64,000 nucleotides of DNA from Muscardinus avellanarius (taxonomy: Eukaryota; Chordata; Mammalia; Rodentia; Gliridae). The notes beneath the pieces were generated by a model. It saw nothing but the letters and a program-made list of their open reading frames with translations. It made no database searches and was not told the DNA's origin. How positions within the stretch are numbered: the stretch's first letter is position 1; each line of letters begins with the position of its first letter. Of the stretch, positions 42,191-54,152 are shown piece after piece. The DNA lies in NCBI GenBank assembly GCA_963383645.1, contig OY726572.1, forward strand, positions 72,875,002-72,939,001, read 5' to 3'. The translations under genes were made by a program, and so were the position numbers.

Positions 42191-43600
42191 GTGGAGAAGT
42201 GGGAACTCTAATACATTGCTGGTGGAGTTGCAAATGAGTGCAACTACTTTGGAAAACAGTGTGGAGGATCCTCAGAAGAATGGGAACTAACTTATTATAT
42301 GATCCAGCAATACCACTTCTGGGTATATACCCAAAAGAATGAAACCAAACTACCAAACTAATGCATGCATATCTTTGTTCATAGCTGCACAATTCACAAT
42401 TACATTAGGAATAAGAAACATATTTTTCAACAAGACACCAAAGGCTAAATAATTTAAAAGGAGGATGATTAAATGAGATTCCATTATACTGAAGAGCTTC
42501 TGTAATGCAAAGAAAACTATCAAGAACTATAAAGAACTATCAAAAACTATCAATAGAGAGCCCACACAATGGGAGAAAAATTTTGTCAACTATTCCTCCA
42601 ATAAAGGACTAATATCTAGGATATACAGAGTACTCAAGAAACTCAGCACTAAGAAAACAAATAACTCTATCAAAAATGGGTAAGTGAACTAAGAAGACAC
42701 TTAACAAAAGAAGAAATTCAAATGGACGTAAATGTATGAAAAAATGCTCAACATCATTAGCAATTGGAAAGATATAAATCAAAACTACCCTGAGATTTCA
42801 CCTATCTCCAACTAGAATGACAATCATTCACAACACAAACAACAACAAATGCTGGTGAGGATGTGGAGAAGTGGGAACTCTAATACATTGCTGGTGGAGT
42901 TGCAAATGAGTGCAACCACTTTGGAAAACAGTGTGGAGGATCCTCAGAAGAATGGGAACAAACTTATTATATGATCCAGCAATACCACTTCTGGGTATAT
43001 ACCCCAAAGAATGAAACCAAACTACCAAACTAATGCATGCATATCTTTGTTCATAGCTGCATAATTCACAATTACCAAACTATGGAACCAACCAAGATTT
43101 CCACCAACAGATGAATGGATTACAAAACTATGGGATAGTTAGACGGTTAGTTAGACACAATGGAATTTTACTCAGCCATAAAGAAGACATATTACATCAT
43201 TTACAGGGAAATGGATGGAACTGCAGATTATTAAGATAAGGGAGATTAGTCAGTCACAACAAGTAAAAAAAGATGTTCTCCCTAATATGTTGAAGCTAAA
43301 GGAGAAAAAAAAGTTATAGGAAGAAATCTAGATGAAAAAGGAAAAAGCATAGATGAGCAATAAGGCAATCTGAGGGGTATGAGACAGGAAAAGAGGGAAA
43401 TCCCCTAGTTTATATGATATACATTCATAAACATATCAACATTAATCAGGAAATGAAACACAAGGAGAAGGAAGGGGACAGGAAATGGGAAGGGAATTGA
43501 GGAAATTCAAAACAATTGATGAGTGATGTGTTCATGTATACCTCTGCCATCTTGTACCCCATTAAGATATATGACTACAATGCACCAGTGAAAAGTAAAA
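42191..43600 (+). mobile_element. L1 with a 213-bp 5' duplication
   Basis: 42420-43600 is a sense L1 3' end: ORF2 relic ('CATTAGCAATTGGAAAGATA', 'ACAATGGAATTTTACTCAGC') to 'ATGACTACAATGCACCAGTG'. Just upstream, 42191-42403 repeats 42863-43075 with 4 differences and no indels. The extra copy is upstream of, and out of order with, the rest. The junction is at 'ACAATTAC/ATTAGG'. Confidence 0.88.
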
Positions 43601-43688
43601 GAATTCTATATAGGAAATATTTTCTATATATGACTACATCATAGCTTCTAATTATCTGGATATTCTATATTGGATCTCAGCAATTATT

Positions 43689-43903
43689 TTTTTGTTTTTT
43701 GTACTGGGGATTGAACTCAAGAATTTTCTACCTTAGAGCTACATTCCCAGCCCTTTTTTTTTTAATAGTTTTTGTTTTGAAACAAGGTCTCCCTTGGTGG
43801 CTGAGAGTCTCACTAATTTGCTGAGGATGGTCTTGAACCTTTGATCCTCCTGTTTTAGCCTACCAAGTACTGGGATTACAGGTATGTATCATCACACTTG
43901 GCT
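43689..43903 (-). mobile_element. SINE (lineage O)
   Basis: 'TTTGTACTGGGGATTGAACTC', 'TAGAGCTACATTCCCAGCCC', 'TGAAACAAGGTCTCCCTTGG', 'CATCACACTTGGCT'. Confidence 0.9.
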
Positions 43904-44550
43904 ACTTAGAAATGTTTTGGAAACTGCATGTCTTACATTTCTTTTTCTTCTTTAATTGTATTAGTGGAGTCTTCAGTTCTGAGTTAGGAAACTAAATTGA
44001 GAATAGGCACGAAGGCTGGATCCTGTTTCCCTATACTAAAGTTTTCGTATTAGGTGGGATATTTGCTGTTAGGTTGATATTAGATTAATTTTAGCAAACT
44101 AAAAATTTTCTTGTTACCAACTCTTTACCTAATTTGGAAACTAAAAGAAACAAGGCAGCCTGCCCAAATAATATCTTTTATAAATTTATTATTTTTAATT
44201 AATCAAAAATAGTATATATTTTATGTGGATCATATTGAAAATGGCATACATTCATACAGTCTTTTAAAAATTTAAAATACAAATGGTATGGGATTATATT
44301 GATAAATTTTATTATTTGAGCCATCTTTGTATTTCTAAGACAAAACTTTATAGTTAAGATATATACATACATAATATATGACACTCATATCAATTATGAA
44401 CATAATGACTTGCCAAGTTATATTTATTTTTGTACTTATATTCCATAATTGATTTGTTCAGATTATATTTGCTATTTTGGAACCAATATTGACACAGTTT
44501 CTGTCAAAACTTTCTTTTCTCTTTCTCTTTCTTTTCTTTTTCTTTTTCTT
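43904..44550. other. Mostly unassigned; short antisense L1 tip at 44205-44262
   Basis: 44205-44262 ('TTTTATGTGGATCATATTG', 'AAAATGGCATACATTCATAC') matches the antisense L1 3' region at 40845-40905. The rest is AT-rich with no call. Confidence 0.6.
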
Positions 44551-44790
44551 TTTCTTTTCTTTTTTTTTTTTTTTTTTTGTTGTTGCAGTATTTGGAATGG
44601 AACCCAGGGAAATTCTTCCTCTGAGCGACACCCGGGCCCTATTATTTTTATTCTCTTTATTTTTGAAACAGGGTCTCACTCAGTTGCAAAGGGCCTTGCT
44701 TAGTAGCTGAGGCTGTTCACTAATTGCAACCCTCCTGTCTCAGCCTCCCAAATGTTGGGATTACAAGTATGCAAAACCATGCCCAGTTCA
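44551..44790 (-). mobile_element. SINE (lineage C) with T-rich tail
   Basis: TTTTTC/T20 tail from about 44515, 'TTGGAATGGAACCCAGGG', 'CTGAGCGACACCCGGGCCC', 'GAAACAGGGTCTCACTCAG', 'AAACCATGCCCAGTTC'. Confidence 0.9.
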
Positions 44791-44827
44791 GTCAATGCTT
44801 TCTTATTATAGCCCTAACCAGTTTGGG

Positions 44828-45335
44828 TATGTAAGAGGCAGACTAATAGCTCCACCCAAAGATGTCCCAGTTTTAATCTCCAGGGCTTACTCATTTATTA
44901 TGTTACATGGCAAGAAAGAATTAAGGTGGCAGATGAAATAGCTTTTACTAATCAGTTGACTTGAAAATAGGAAGGCTATCCTGAATTACCCAGGGGGCCT
45001 AAATCAAATGGGTCCTGAAAAGATGGAAGAAGGTGTTAGAAGGGGTCAGTGTTGGAGTGATATAAGAAAATTTCAACCTGACACTGCAGATTTTCAAAAT
45101 GTAAGGGGCCATGAGTTAAGAAATAGGGGCATCTTTTAAAAGGGGAAGACAAGAAAATGAATTGTCCCCCAGAGACTCCAAGTAAAGGCTACGAGCCTAC
45201 TAATGTCTTGACTTTAATGAGAATCCTTTTGGAATTCTGAGTTTCAGAACTTTAAGATAGTAAATTTCTGTTGCTTTAAACTGCAAAAGGTAGTAAAATT
45301 TGTTAAAGTAGCAATTTGGAAATGAAATGAAATGG
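44828..45335 (+). mobile_element. MLT1-type MaLR LTR
   Basis: In family order: 'CACCCAAAGATGTCCCAG', 'TATGTTACATGGCAAGAAAG', 'AAGGCTATCCTGAATTACCC', 'GGGCCTAAATCAAATGGGTCC', 'CCCCCAGAGACTCCAAGTAAA', 'TAAGATAGTAAATTTCTGTTG', 'TTTGTTAAAGTAGCAATTTGG'. Solo, diverged, ancient eutherian element; no internal part nearby. Confidence 0.85.
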
Positions 45336-46936
45336 AAATGAAAACAAGTGTGACTATGATATTAGCTTTACAACACTGTGATATTTCATGAAACCTAAGA
45401 TGCAACTCAATTGAAAGGTACACCATTATTTTATCTTTAAATATAAAATAATATTGTTATTATTAAAAATAATATTAACTAAACTCTGAGAGGATACTTT
45501 TCTATCATATTAACTGCGAGGTACATCATAATTTCAAAAATACAGAGAAAAAAGACATCTTAAGATATATGAAGCCTTCTTTCTTTTCCTATTTACTAAA
45601 GCAATTTTCATGAAGAAATTATCAACTTCTTGGAGTTTTGGCAAATTAACCTCCAAAGCCAAGTGTTGCCATTTAGAGAAATAAATTTGCTTATTAATTG
45701 AGACTTTAAATTAGCCTTAATTAGGATCCTAAATATTCTTATAGGTATGCATTTATAAGTATATTAATATATGCATATTTATATGGTTAATATTTAATTT
45801 TATAAATTTTCATTTGTTTTTATAAGAAGTAATTGACATTTCTCTATATTTTTGTAAAATTTTTAAGTAGCTTTTTCTTTACTATTTTACCTGGTAGATA
45901 GAGATCTTCACTTTGCCTGTCTGATCAGTATCTTTCACTTAGAGCCCAAACAGTTCTCCCAACACATTTCAGTCCTTTACTCTTTAAATATAAATGGTGT
46001 AGTCTACTATCTGATGGCTCCAGATGAACTTTCTCTAATCCTGCTTGGATTTTTTTTCTTTTTTCTTAGAACAGTAATGGTAATACATATGCAATGAGAG
46101 AGTGTGATTTCAACTGAAAATTAAATAGGAAGCCAGGGAGATTGTGACAGTTTTATTTTTCTTCCCCAAAGAGAAAATCCTTTTAATCCTTCAACAAGTC
46201 TCTATGAAAATACTCTTTTCCATAAAAGATAGAAGAGAAGACCTAGTCTTTCAACAAGAAGCATACTACCATTCAGCATTACTGACCCATCTCCTGTGCG
46301 TGTGGATAGCTGCCCAGTGACAGGAGATGCATTTGACAATAGTTCAGTAATTCCTTTTCACCAGTACTACTGCTGAAGTCATCTCTGCTTTGAAAGACCA
46401 AAGAACCCATAGTTCAATTGCAAAGAAGACTGTTGCTTGTGAGAATGAATGAATTCACCAAGCTCCCCCACTCAATCAGATATGCTCTGGCAAATACAAC
46501 AGAAAGTCTAAAAGCTCAGGCAACATTGCCTTAAGAATTATGGCAAATGCCTTCCCAGAATTACTCAGGGCATCTGAATTATCCACTGATCTTGCTGAGC
46601 CATATGGAATAGGTGAATGAATATTAAGAAACAAAACAAAAAAAATGAAGTGGCACTATTGGCTGCATATTGGAAGGGACCACGCAAGCATCAAGAATTT
46701 CAGTCCAATTGTTCCACCAAAGGAAGCTAGTCAAAACTTTGAGGCCTAGCTTCACCACTAGAGAACAGCAGCTGGGAAAGAGATATTTTGTAGGTTGTGG
46801 AGAGGACCAGTGGGGTAGAGATGGTGGTGGGCGATGGTCAAAAGTACACAATGCATCTCATCAGTTTGTGAAAATGGTGATGGTCAACAGTCAACAGTAC
46901 ACAACACACTCTCAATTTGTGCTTGCGACTGAGGTA
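45336..46936. other. Unassigned, largely repeat-free
   Basis: 1.6 kb without a repeat I recognise. 45590-45780 is AT-rich with several TTAAT/TAATTA cores and could be conserved noncoding DNA. 46830-46920 has a loose 45-bp tandem repeat ('GATGGTCAA', 'AGTACACAA'). The 97-codon frame at 46670-46963 runs into a SINE and is not credible. Confidence 0.4.
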
Positions 46937-47142
46937 TTTATTTATTTTGGTTCTGGAGATTGAACCAAGAAGCATTCTACTTCTGAGCTACATCCTAGCC
47001 TTCTTAAATTTATCATTTTGAAACATGGTCTCTCTAAGTTGTTGAGGGTCTTTTCAATTAGAAAAGGTAGCCTGGAACCTGTAATCCTCCTGTCTCAACT
47101 CCCAAGTAATGGGATAATGGGTTGTGGCACCACACCCAGCAT
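46937..47142 (-). mobile_element. SINE (lineage O)
   Basis: 'TTTTGGTTCTGGAGATTGAAC', 'CATTCTACTTCTGAGCTAC', 'TGAAACATGGTCTCTCTAAG', 'CACCACACCCAGCATG'. Confidence 0.9.
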
Positions 47143-47530
47143 GTAGTATTTATTCACTTTATCAATGTTTCAGTGCACCTTGCCCCAAAACTAACCCAGT
47201 TTGGCATACCTAAATAATGGTGTTTCATCTAGATAATTCACTCTCTTTATTATGATTTGTTGTAACTAACCACATCATTTTTTGCAATAGAGAAACTAAA
47301 CATTTTTTTAGTAAAAAAAGGTAAAGATAAACGTCACAATTGCCAAGAATAATGTCTGAATGTTCATGGGCATAAGTGCTGCTTCGAGACTTGGCATGGT
47401 AAGTGAGCCTGTTTTTGACCTGCAGATTGTCAATATCTAGTTGATTCTGAATATGTGTTTGAATAGACCAAGAGATTGTAGGAGTATAAATATTTGTGGT
47501 TAGAGTCTAGTTGATTTAGAAAATAGTGAG
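47143..47530. other. Unassigned sequence
   Basis: Nothing recognised. Confidence 0.4.
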
Positions 47531-48185
47531 TTCCATATGATCCAGCAATGCTACTTCTGGGTATCTACTCAAAAGAATAGAAACCAAACTACCAAACCAA
47601 TAAATAAAAAACCAAACTACCAAACTAATGCATGCATATCTATGTTCATAGCTGCTCAATTCCCCATTGCCAAACTCTGGAACCAGTGAAGATGTCCATC
47701 AACAGATGAATTAATTACAAGACTATGAGATATGTACAAAATGGAATTTTACTCAGCCATAAAGAAAAACACAATTATTTCATGTACAGCGAAATGGATG
47801 GAACTGGAGGACATTATGCTAGGTGAGATTAGTCAGTCACAAAAATTAAGATAATGGATGCTCTCCCTAATATGTGAAAGATAGGGGGAAAATGGGTCAT
47901 AGGAAGAACTGTAGACAAAAAAGGAGATACTATAGATGAGAAAATAAGGTGACCCAACTGAGTGCATGGAAGGGGGAGAAGAAGAAAATTCTCTAATATA
48001 CATGATGCACATTAACAAACATATCACAGTCAATCATTAAGCCAAACATGAGAAAGAGGGAGGAAGAGGGAATGGGATGGGAATCAGGTAAGGGCTAATT
48101 GGGTGATGTGTACATGTATGCCTTCACCATCTTGTACTCCATTAAGATGTATGACTACAGTGTACTAATAAAAAATCAAGAAAAA
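47531..48185 (+). mobile_element. L1 3' end
   Basis: 'CCATATGATCCAGCAATGC', 'CTAATGCATGCATATCTATG', 'GAAATGGATGGAACTGGAGG', 'GATGTATGACTACAGTGTAC', AATAAA and A tail. Same subfamily as 42191-43600. A 28-bp tandem duplication sits at about 47583-47630 ('AACCAAACTACCAAAC' twice). Confidence 0.9.
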
Positions 48186-48890
48186 AATAAAATAGTTCAA
48201 TAAGGCTAAACCTAATTTCAGCAAATGTGAAGGACAGAAGAGAGAGAGAGAAAAAAAGCTTTTATTTTATAAGAAATTGCAGAGTAGATTCAAATTTTGC
48301 TGAGATAAAGAAAAAGTAGCATGGTGATGAAAAGGAAAAGAAGAGGTTGAGATAATGCTGAATTTTCAGCTTGAAGGACTATGAGGTCGAGATGTGAATG
48401 AGTTACCAGTATGTTGGTGAAGAAATCATGAATAAAATAGAGAAGAAATTCAGAATGTTTGTAGTGTGGTTATTGAATAAATTTTTGAGGCCAACAGTTA
48501 GTACAAATAAAAGTTAACCTGGGTTTAAAAAGAAGAACAAAAATTGAAAAACAATCATAGATGAAATCTAAATTGCCAGTCAACACACAAAAATAGGCTG
48601 CATCTTATTCCTAATGCACAGGAGCAAAAAATAAAAGAATGGTCTTTACTGGATATCTTTATAAAAAATATTATCTATTTTAGGATATTTGGGTTTAGTA
48701 ATGTAGAGATACACCTTCCACAGATTTCAACACAGTTTTGCATAACAGATTCTTGTGATCTTTGTTAAATCAGCATGTAGTTTATATATTCTGCAAGTTT
48801 GACATCCCCTATATCAACTGTCTAATTCAAGTTTGCCCCTTCATCATATAAGCATTCATATTAACAGGAAACATTGAGGAACAAAATTTG
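48186..48890. other. Unassigned sequence
   Basis: GA patch at 48240-48256; otherwise nothing recognised. Confidence 0.4.
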
Positions 48891-48892
48891 GA

Positions 48893-48893
<1 letters not shown>

Positions 48894-48953
<60 letters not shown>

Positions 48954-49157
48954 TGAAATTGAACCTGAACCCATGGGAATTCTACCTTTGAGCTACACTC
49001 TCAGCCATATTTTTTCTTCTTTATTATAAAGAATAAAGTCTCACTAAGTTATAGAGGGCCTCACTAAATAGCTGAGACTGGTCACAAACCTGTGATCTTC
49101 CTGTCTCAGACTCTCAAGTACTGGGATTACAAGTGTATGCCACCATACCTGACTTTA
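48894..49157 (-). mobile_element. SINE (lineage O) with (CTTT)n tail
   Basis: About 14 pure TTTC units at 48894-48952, then 'GAAATTGAACCTGAACCCATG', 'TTGAGCTACACTCTCAGCC', 'AGACTGGTCACAAACCTGTG', 'CACCATACCTGACTT'. Confidence 0.92.
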
Positions 49158-50253
49158 TAATTTTAAAATGAATTACACTAATATTGACAATTTTACTGGT
49201 GAGTGATGGTACCCTCATGCATATTTTGATGGTACTATAGTCTATTATTTTTAAAATATTAGTGTATACCATCTTTCTCATGAGCCTGACTAGCTCCTGC
49301 GATTACACTGATTTCTTCTCAGTCTAGTGAGTGACATTTTTTTAAGAACAAGACAAATTCATTGTCATTTTTGTTGTATGAATACTTATTGTAAGTATTA
49401 CATATTTATAAGGACATAAACATGTTGCACTATTGACATTAAGGGCTGAATGATTCTTTGTTATGGGGGTTGTTCTGTACTTTATAGAATGTTTAGCATC
49501 ATTACTTGTTTAATTTATCAGATATCAGTAGCAACAGTATGAAAACAAAAACTGTTTCTAGCCACTGCCAAATATATTTTGCAGGTTGAAATCATCCCCA
49601 GTTAAGAACTACTTAGAAGAATTAGTAGTAAATTAAGCAAAAACACTTGCCTTTCCATGTTTTCCTTTTACCTAGAGAATGATTAGTTCCCAAAAATTTA
49701 ATAAAATGATTTTTCCATCTTTTATATTATGGCTGATAGTAATTAGGAATTACCAATAACTCGATTTTCAGCTACTTTAGACTAAATCATGTGAAACAAA
49801 ACACATCAGTACTTGAATGATTCATAAACTAATCCTACGAAATAACATCAGGTTCAAAGAAAATTTAATAAAATTAAACTACTGTTCAAAAATTACGCCT
49901 AAAAATACCCATGATGTTTTGGATCCATAGAGATTATTTAAAAATCTCAAAATACCAATTTTGACATTTAAAATGATTTATAAGAGGCATTGCCTAAATA
50001 AACAGCATGGGGATGAGGAGGTGAGAATAATTGGGCATTCTTTTCATATAAAATGTATTGTTCATGATGAGACTTGAGTCAAGCCAAAAGACTGAGTTAA
50101 TCACATTTACCTTTTGATAGGACTAATTTTTGTGTAATTTTCTTGATGTGTAATGACTCAACTATTCACAGAACAGTTTTGACTATTCACAGAATGTCAA
50201 TAGCTACATTGAAACAAAGAGATTTGAGAAAAAACTAAAACTGAAAAATTATT
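49158..50253. other. Unassigned sequence
   Basis: No repeat recognised. 49950-50200 looks like ordinary unique DNA with a short direct repeat ('GACTATTCACAGAA' type) at 50158-50195. Confidence 0.4.
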
Positions 50254-50470
50254 GGAGCCCAGCATAGTAGCCCACGCTTTTAATTCCAGCATTGGAAAGG
50301 CTGAGACAAGAGGATCACGGATGGTGGACAGCCTCAGCTACTTAGTGAGGCCCTTTTCAACTCAGCGATACCCTGTTTCAAAATAAAGAATAAAAATAGG
50401 GCTGGGGGTATAGCTAGCAGATGGAATGCCCCTGGGTTCCATCTACAGTACTGCAAAAAAAAAAGAAAAA
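50254..50470 (+). mobile_element. SINE (lineage C)
   Basis: 'GAGCCCAGCATAGTAGCCCAC' head, 'CAGCTACTTAGTGAGGCCC' middle, 'GGGCTGGGGGTATAGCTAGC', 'GGGTTCCATCTACAGTAC' and A tail. Confidence 0.92.
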
Positions 50471-50529
50471 TGAAAAATGAAAAATTATTGGCCTAATTAT
50501 TTATCCAAAGAGGAATTATAATTTAGAGT

Positions 50530-50690
50530 ACAGCATAGTACTGGACTTGGGATCTATATACAGGTATGATTTGTGACTTATACCCTCACTGGAGATAACA
50601 ATGGTAAACCATATTACCTCAGTTCCTCAGTTTCCCTTATAGTAAAATAAAAATGAAAATACCAGCCTCACAGTAGGAAGATTCAATTAT
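50530..50690 (+). mobile_element. MIR relic
   Basis: 'AGCATAGTACTGGACTTGGG', 'TACCTCAGTTCCTCAGTTTCC', 'AATACCAGCCTCACAGTAGG' in MIR order. Confidence 0.7.
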
Positions 50691-50699
50691 ATTACAATA

Positions 50700-51740
50700 T
50701 ATATAATATATATCATGAAAATATATATGCAAGCATGCAATACTTCTTCAAATGAATGTCTCAATTATTATTAGGTGAATCTGAATCTGAAAAACATATT
50801 CTGTAACCATAAAGAAAAATGGTGTTTTTATATTAGCTATTATTCTTTACAAGAAATAGCACAATATATATATAGTCCTTGTGCAATGAAAAAATAATGA
50901 TGTCTACAGCATTTAAAGAAAGATAAAAACCTATAGTTGACCTTTAAAATAAATTTGTCTATTTTTACCACAGATCATATAGTGTTAATTTGAATATTTC
51001 TATAAATAAAATCTTCTAATTATTTCAGTTGAAGGCTATAAAAGTAATACATTAGGAGATAACAGCTTTCAAACATTGAGAGAAAATATAAATATGAATA
51101 TTAATGAATGCCCTAACATTACTGTAAATGGCTATCTATATTTCATTATTCAGGGATATTTTTTATCTTAGGTAAATATATTTGTGTCTATGTAATTTGG
51201 ACTGTATTGTTCTGCTATAGACTTGGTACTCTGGTATATTTTATGTATCGTCAACAAATACCACATTCTTTCTTCACTTCATTGCTGTTTATTTTTAGTG
51301 GAAAATTCCACTAAAAATAATGCTACAGGCTTATTTAGGTCAGAGAACAGCCTCTTAGTCTTAGTATCCATTACACATACTTCAGAACTGATAGGATCTG
51401 GAGAAATGTGGACTGTTTGAATCCATTAATGTGTGATTCTTGGACAGCTTAATGCATATGTCTTCCTAGTTTAAATCTTAAAAATCTCAGGATATTTGAA
51501 GAGAAGATTGCCCTTAGTATTTGGAATGCTGACTAAAATAGTGTAAGGAAAAAAAAAAAAGGAGGAGGTATTCCTTAATACCCATTATTTGAATTATTTT
51601 ATGTAGTACATAATTTATTGGAATTTAGTCTATATATTTGTCATATGTAACATGTTGGAGGGCATAAGGTAAATTGAAAATCAAAGGCACTCCTGACTTG
51701 AGAAATTCCTGAAGTTCCTCAATTTCTGCAACCTAAAACT
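50700..51740. other. Unassigned AT-rich sequence
   Basis: No identifiable element; AT-rich tracts at 50690-50730. The frame at 51223-51420 has no domain. Confidence 0.4.
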
Positions 51741-51741
51741 A

Positions 51742-51748
51742 ACACACA

Positions 51749-51783
<35 letters not shown>

Positions 51784-51784
51784 A
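51742..51784 (+). repeat. (CA)n followed by poly(A)
   Basis: About 11 CA units and then about 22 A. No retroelement body is evident upstream. Confidence 0.95.
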
Positions 51785-52340
51785 CAGGTAATTGGAATTT
51801 ACTCTTAGCTTTAAGAGAGTATGACTGACTGTCATCATTAACATCATAACTGGCATCATCATTTAAAATTCTGCAAGCAAGGTTTAGCAGCCTTCTGCTA
51901 GATTTCTGTTAACAAAACAGGCTTAGATGACAGAATGGGAATTCCAGAGTGTGAGTAGCAAATGAGAAGCACAGAGAGCTGGTGCCACAGATCAGGGCCA
52001 GGAAGGATAACCTGGGCTCACCATGTGGCAGGGAAGTCACTTCCTGCAACTTGTGAGCCAGGACCAGAAAACACTTAACTCTTTTGCAACAGTCAAAATG
52101 GAAATATTAAGTTGTTCTCTTTGTCTCCTTGACTTTTTTATACATATATTAATAAATTGGCATTAGATTTCATGAATATATATTTATAAAATAATCGGCC
52201 TTTGTCTTCATATTTCTATGCTATTATTTTTATGAAATAGTATAATGGTGGTCCTCATAATTATGAGGCATTCATAAGTTTAATTGGCATAATTTAGGAC
52301 CCTCCTTCTCTGTTCTGGACCTTGAAATCTCCAGAACCTA
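51785..52340. other. Unassigned sequence
   Basis: 51950-52070 is GC-richer than its surroundings; no family recognised. Confidence 0.4.
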
Positions 52341-52605
52341 GTGACACTCGGTGGTCATTGCATTTTCTCTGAAAACTTTATTTATTTTGAGAAGGAACTT
52401 GGATTAAGTGACCCAGGAAGTCTCTGTGATTTAATTGCTTTTATTGGCCTAATTAATTTAAAAAGCTTAATTATGGAACCACACGAGTGCCGTGCGAAGT
52501 CTGCAAAGTACTATTCAATGACTGCCAGATGCAAAATGCACCAGCAGCTTTTTCACCTAATTAGCAAAATAAACCAGAGAAATTTATAGTACAAAGTAGG
52601 AATCT
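52341..52605. promoter_or_regulatory. Candidate conserved noncoding element
   Basis: Repeat-free with three TAATTA homeodomain cores (52450-52455, 52468-52473, 52558-52563) around a CpG-retaining stretch at 52483-52498 (three CpGs in 16 bp). CpG survival inside AT-rich, non-mobile DNA hints at constraint. The open plus frame of 82 codons here is not a convincing protein. Confidence 0.35.
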
Positions 52606-53207
52606 CAAACAAAATAATTTCACTTTTTCTACATTTCCATTGAAATGGTAATAAGAAATTCACTTTTTTAAAATAAAAATATATACCTGCATAGCCACTG
52701 GAAAGTTACCATCTCTTCCACCTAACTCTTTTTTCATTAAAAAAAAAAAACCCTGAAAACTTAATGGTTCAAAATTATACTCTCTATTGTATTCTCTTTC
52801 CTGGTTCTGGAGTTGACTGAGTCAGGCTAATCAGTTTTCGCTAAGATATTCATGCACGTGCCGTCAAACAATACAGGGACTAGTTGTCTGAAAGCTCTCT
52901 CACTTAGGTGTCTGGTACCTTAGATAGAAATTTGGACACCTTAAAATGAGACAGCCCGGCTCTCTTTCTACCTCGGTGTTCTTTCCACCTTGTCTCTTTC
53001 AGAACAGCAGGTTTAGGGTATTTAGACTTAAACACTGTGGCTCAAGTCTTTGAAAGTCTTATGTTCCAATAAAGAAAGAGTTTGGTACATGCTGTATCAA
53101 CTTTCATGATCTATCTTTGGATGTCCTAGAGAGTGGCTTCTGCCCCATTTTATCCATAGAAACAGTCACTAAAATCCATCCAGATTCACTGGGAAGAAGT
53201 AAAATTT
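52606..53207. other. Unassigned sequence
   Basis: No repeat recognised. Includes an A-run at 52739-52751. Confidence 0.4.
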
Positions 53208-53386
53208 TCTTTGTGCTGGAAACACTAAGATTCCTATGGCCCAAGGGCAAGCCACACCCCCAGCTTTTTCATTTTTAATTTTGAAACAGGGTCTCACTAA
53301 GTTTCTGAGGCTGGCCTTGAACCTGCAATCCTCCTGTCTTCGCCTCCTGTAATTGGAATTATAGGCGTGTACCACCATACCCAACT
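53208..53386 (-). mobile_element. SINE (lineage O), tail end decayed
   Basis: 'CACACCCCCAGCTTTTTC', 'GAAACAGGGTCTCACTAAG', 'GGCTGGCCTTGAACCTGC', 'GTACCACCATACCCAACTC'. Confidence 0.88.
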
Positions 53387-53399
53387 CTATGGCCATTTT

Positions 53400-54152
53400 T
53401 GATCAGTGCGTATCTATTATTACATCTTTATGGCAGAAATTTCATGTCTATACCTCAGGTAGTCTAAGAAAGACTGGTTGGAGAGGAGAACCTACCAACA
53501 TGTGAGGTGGTACACTTGAAACATTTGTTTCTTGGCTGTCTAATACACTTTAATTGTCTATCTATAGATATACATTATTTATAAACATACTACTTAAAGT
53601 ACTCTCTCCAGTATATAAAAGGTTTATATCTGTTATAAAACCTCCCTCATTTGTTTTCAAAATAATTACAGGTCATTTTTAGAACACCAAATGTCCAGAA
53701 GGTTGAAAGTAAGACTCTATTATTGAATAAATAATTAGTGTAAAATAATTTTCTTCAGGTTGTTCTTCTAGAATTTTATGATTCTAGAAAAAATATCTTA
53801 TTGTAATTGTTCTCTGGACAGAAAAAGGCAATATAAGAAAATTTAAACATTATAAGCTTAGAGAAAACAATCTATACATAAAGTAAACTGTTTATAAAAG
53901 TTAGTTTCAAAGTCACTAAAATGAAAAAATAATAGCCAAATCACAAATGATTTTTTTATGAATCAAATTCAATGTCTGAAAAATTTCCAGTATGGGATAA
54001 TAGGTACATAGTTAGATGGAGAGCCAGATATATACCCTTGATAATACGTAAGGATTAGTATCTGTATTATTGCTACTTATTCTCCTATCAGTTCTTGAAA
54101 TTAGCTAACAGAAGTAGATATGTGTCATTTTCTTTATAAATAATAAATGCTG
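53400..54152. other. Unassigned sequence
   Basis: AT-rich, nothing recognised. Confidence 0.4.

Noticed and set aside
42191..43075. Spaced direct repeats as a CRISPR-like or satellite array
   Set aside because: Only two copies, both L1 sequence, with a single spacer that is also L1.
46040..46640. Processed pseudogene
   Set aside because: Fairly balanced composition suggested it, but I found no long frame, poly(A) tail, flank duplication or recognisable protein.
46670..46963. 97-codon plus frame in repeat-poor DNA
   Set aside because: Ends inside a SINE, includes a loose DNA tandem repeat, and shows no recognised domain, splice context or promoter.
51742..51784. Retroelement insertion ending in (CA)n A22
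   Set aside because: No SINE or L1 body or flank duplication is visible upstream; treated as simple repeat only.
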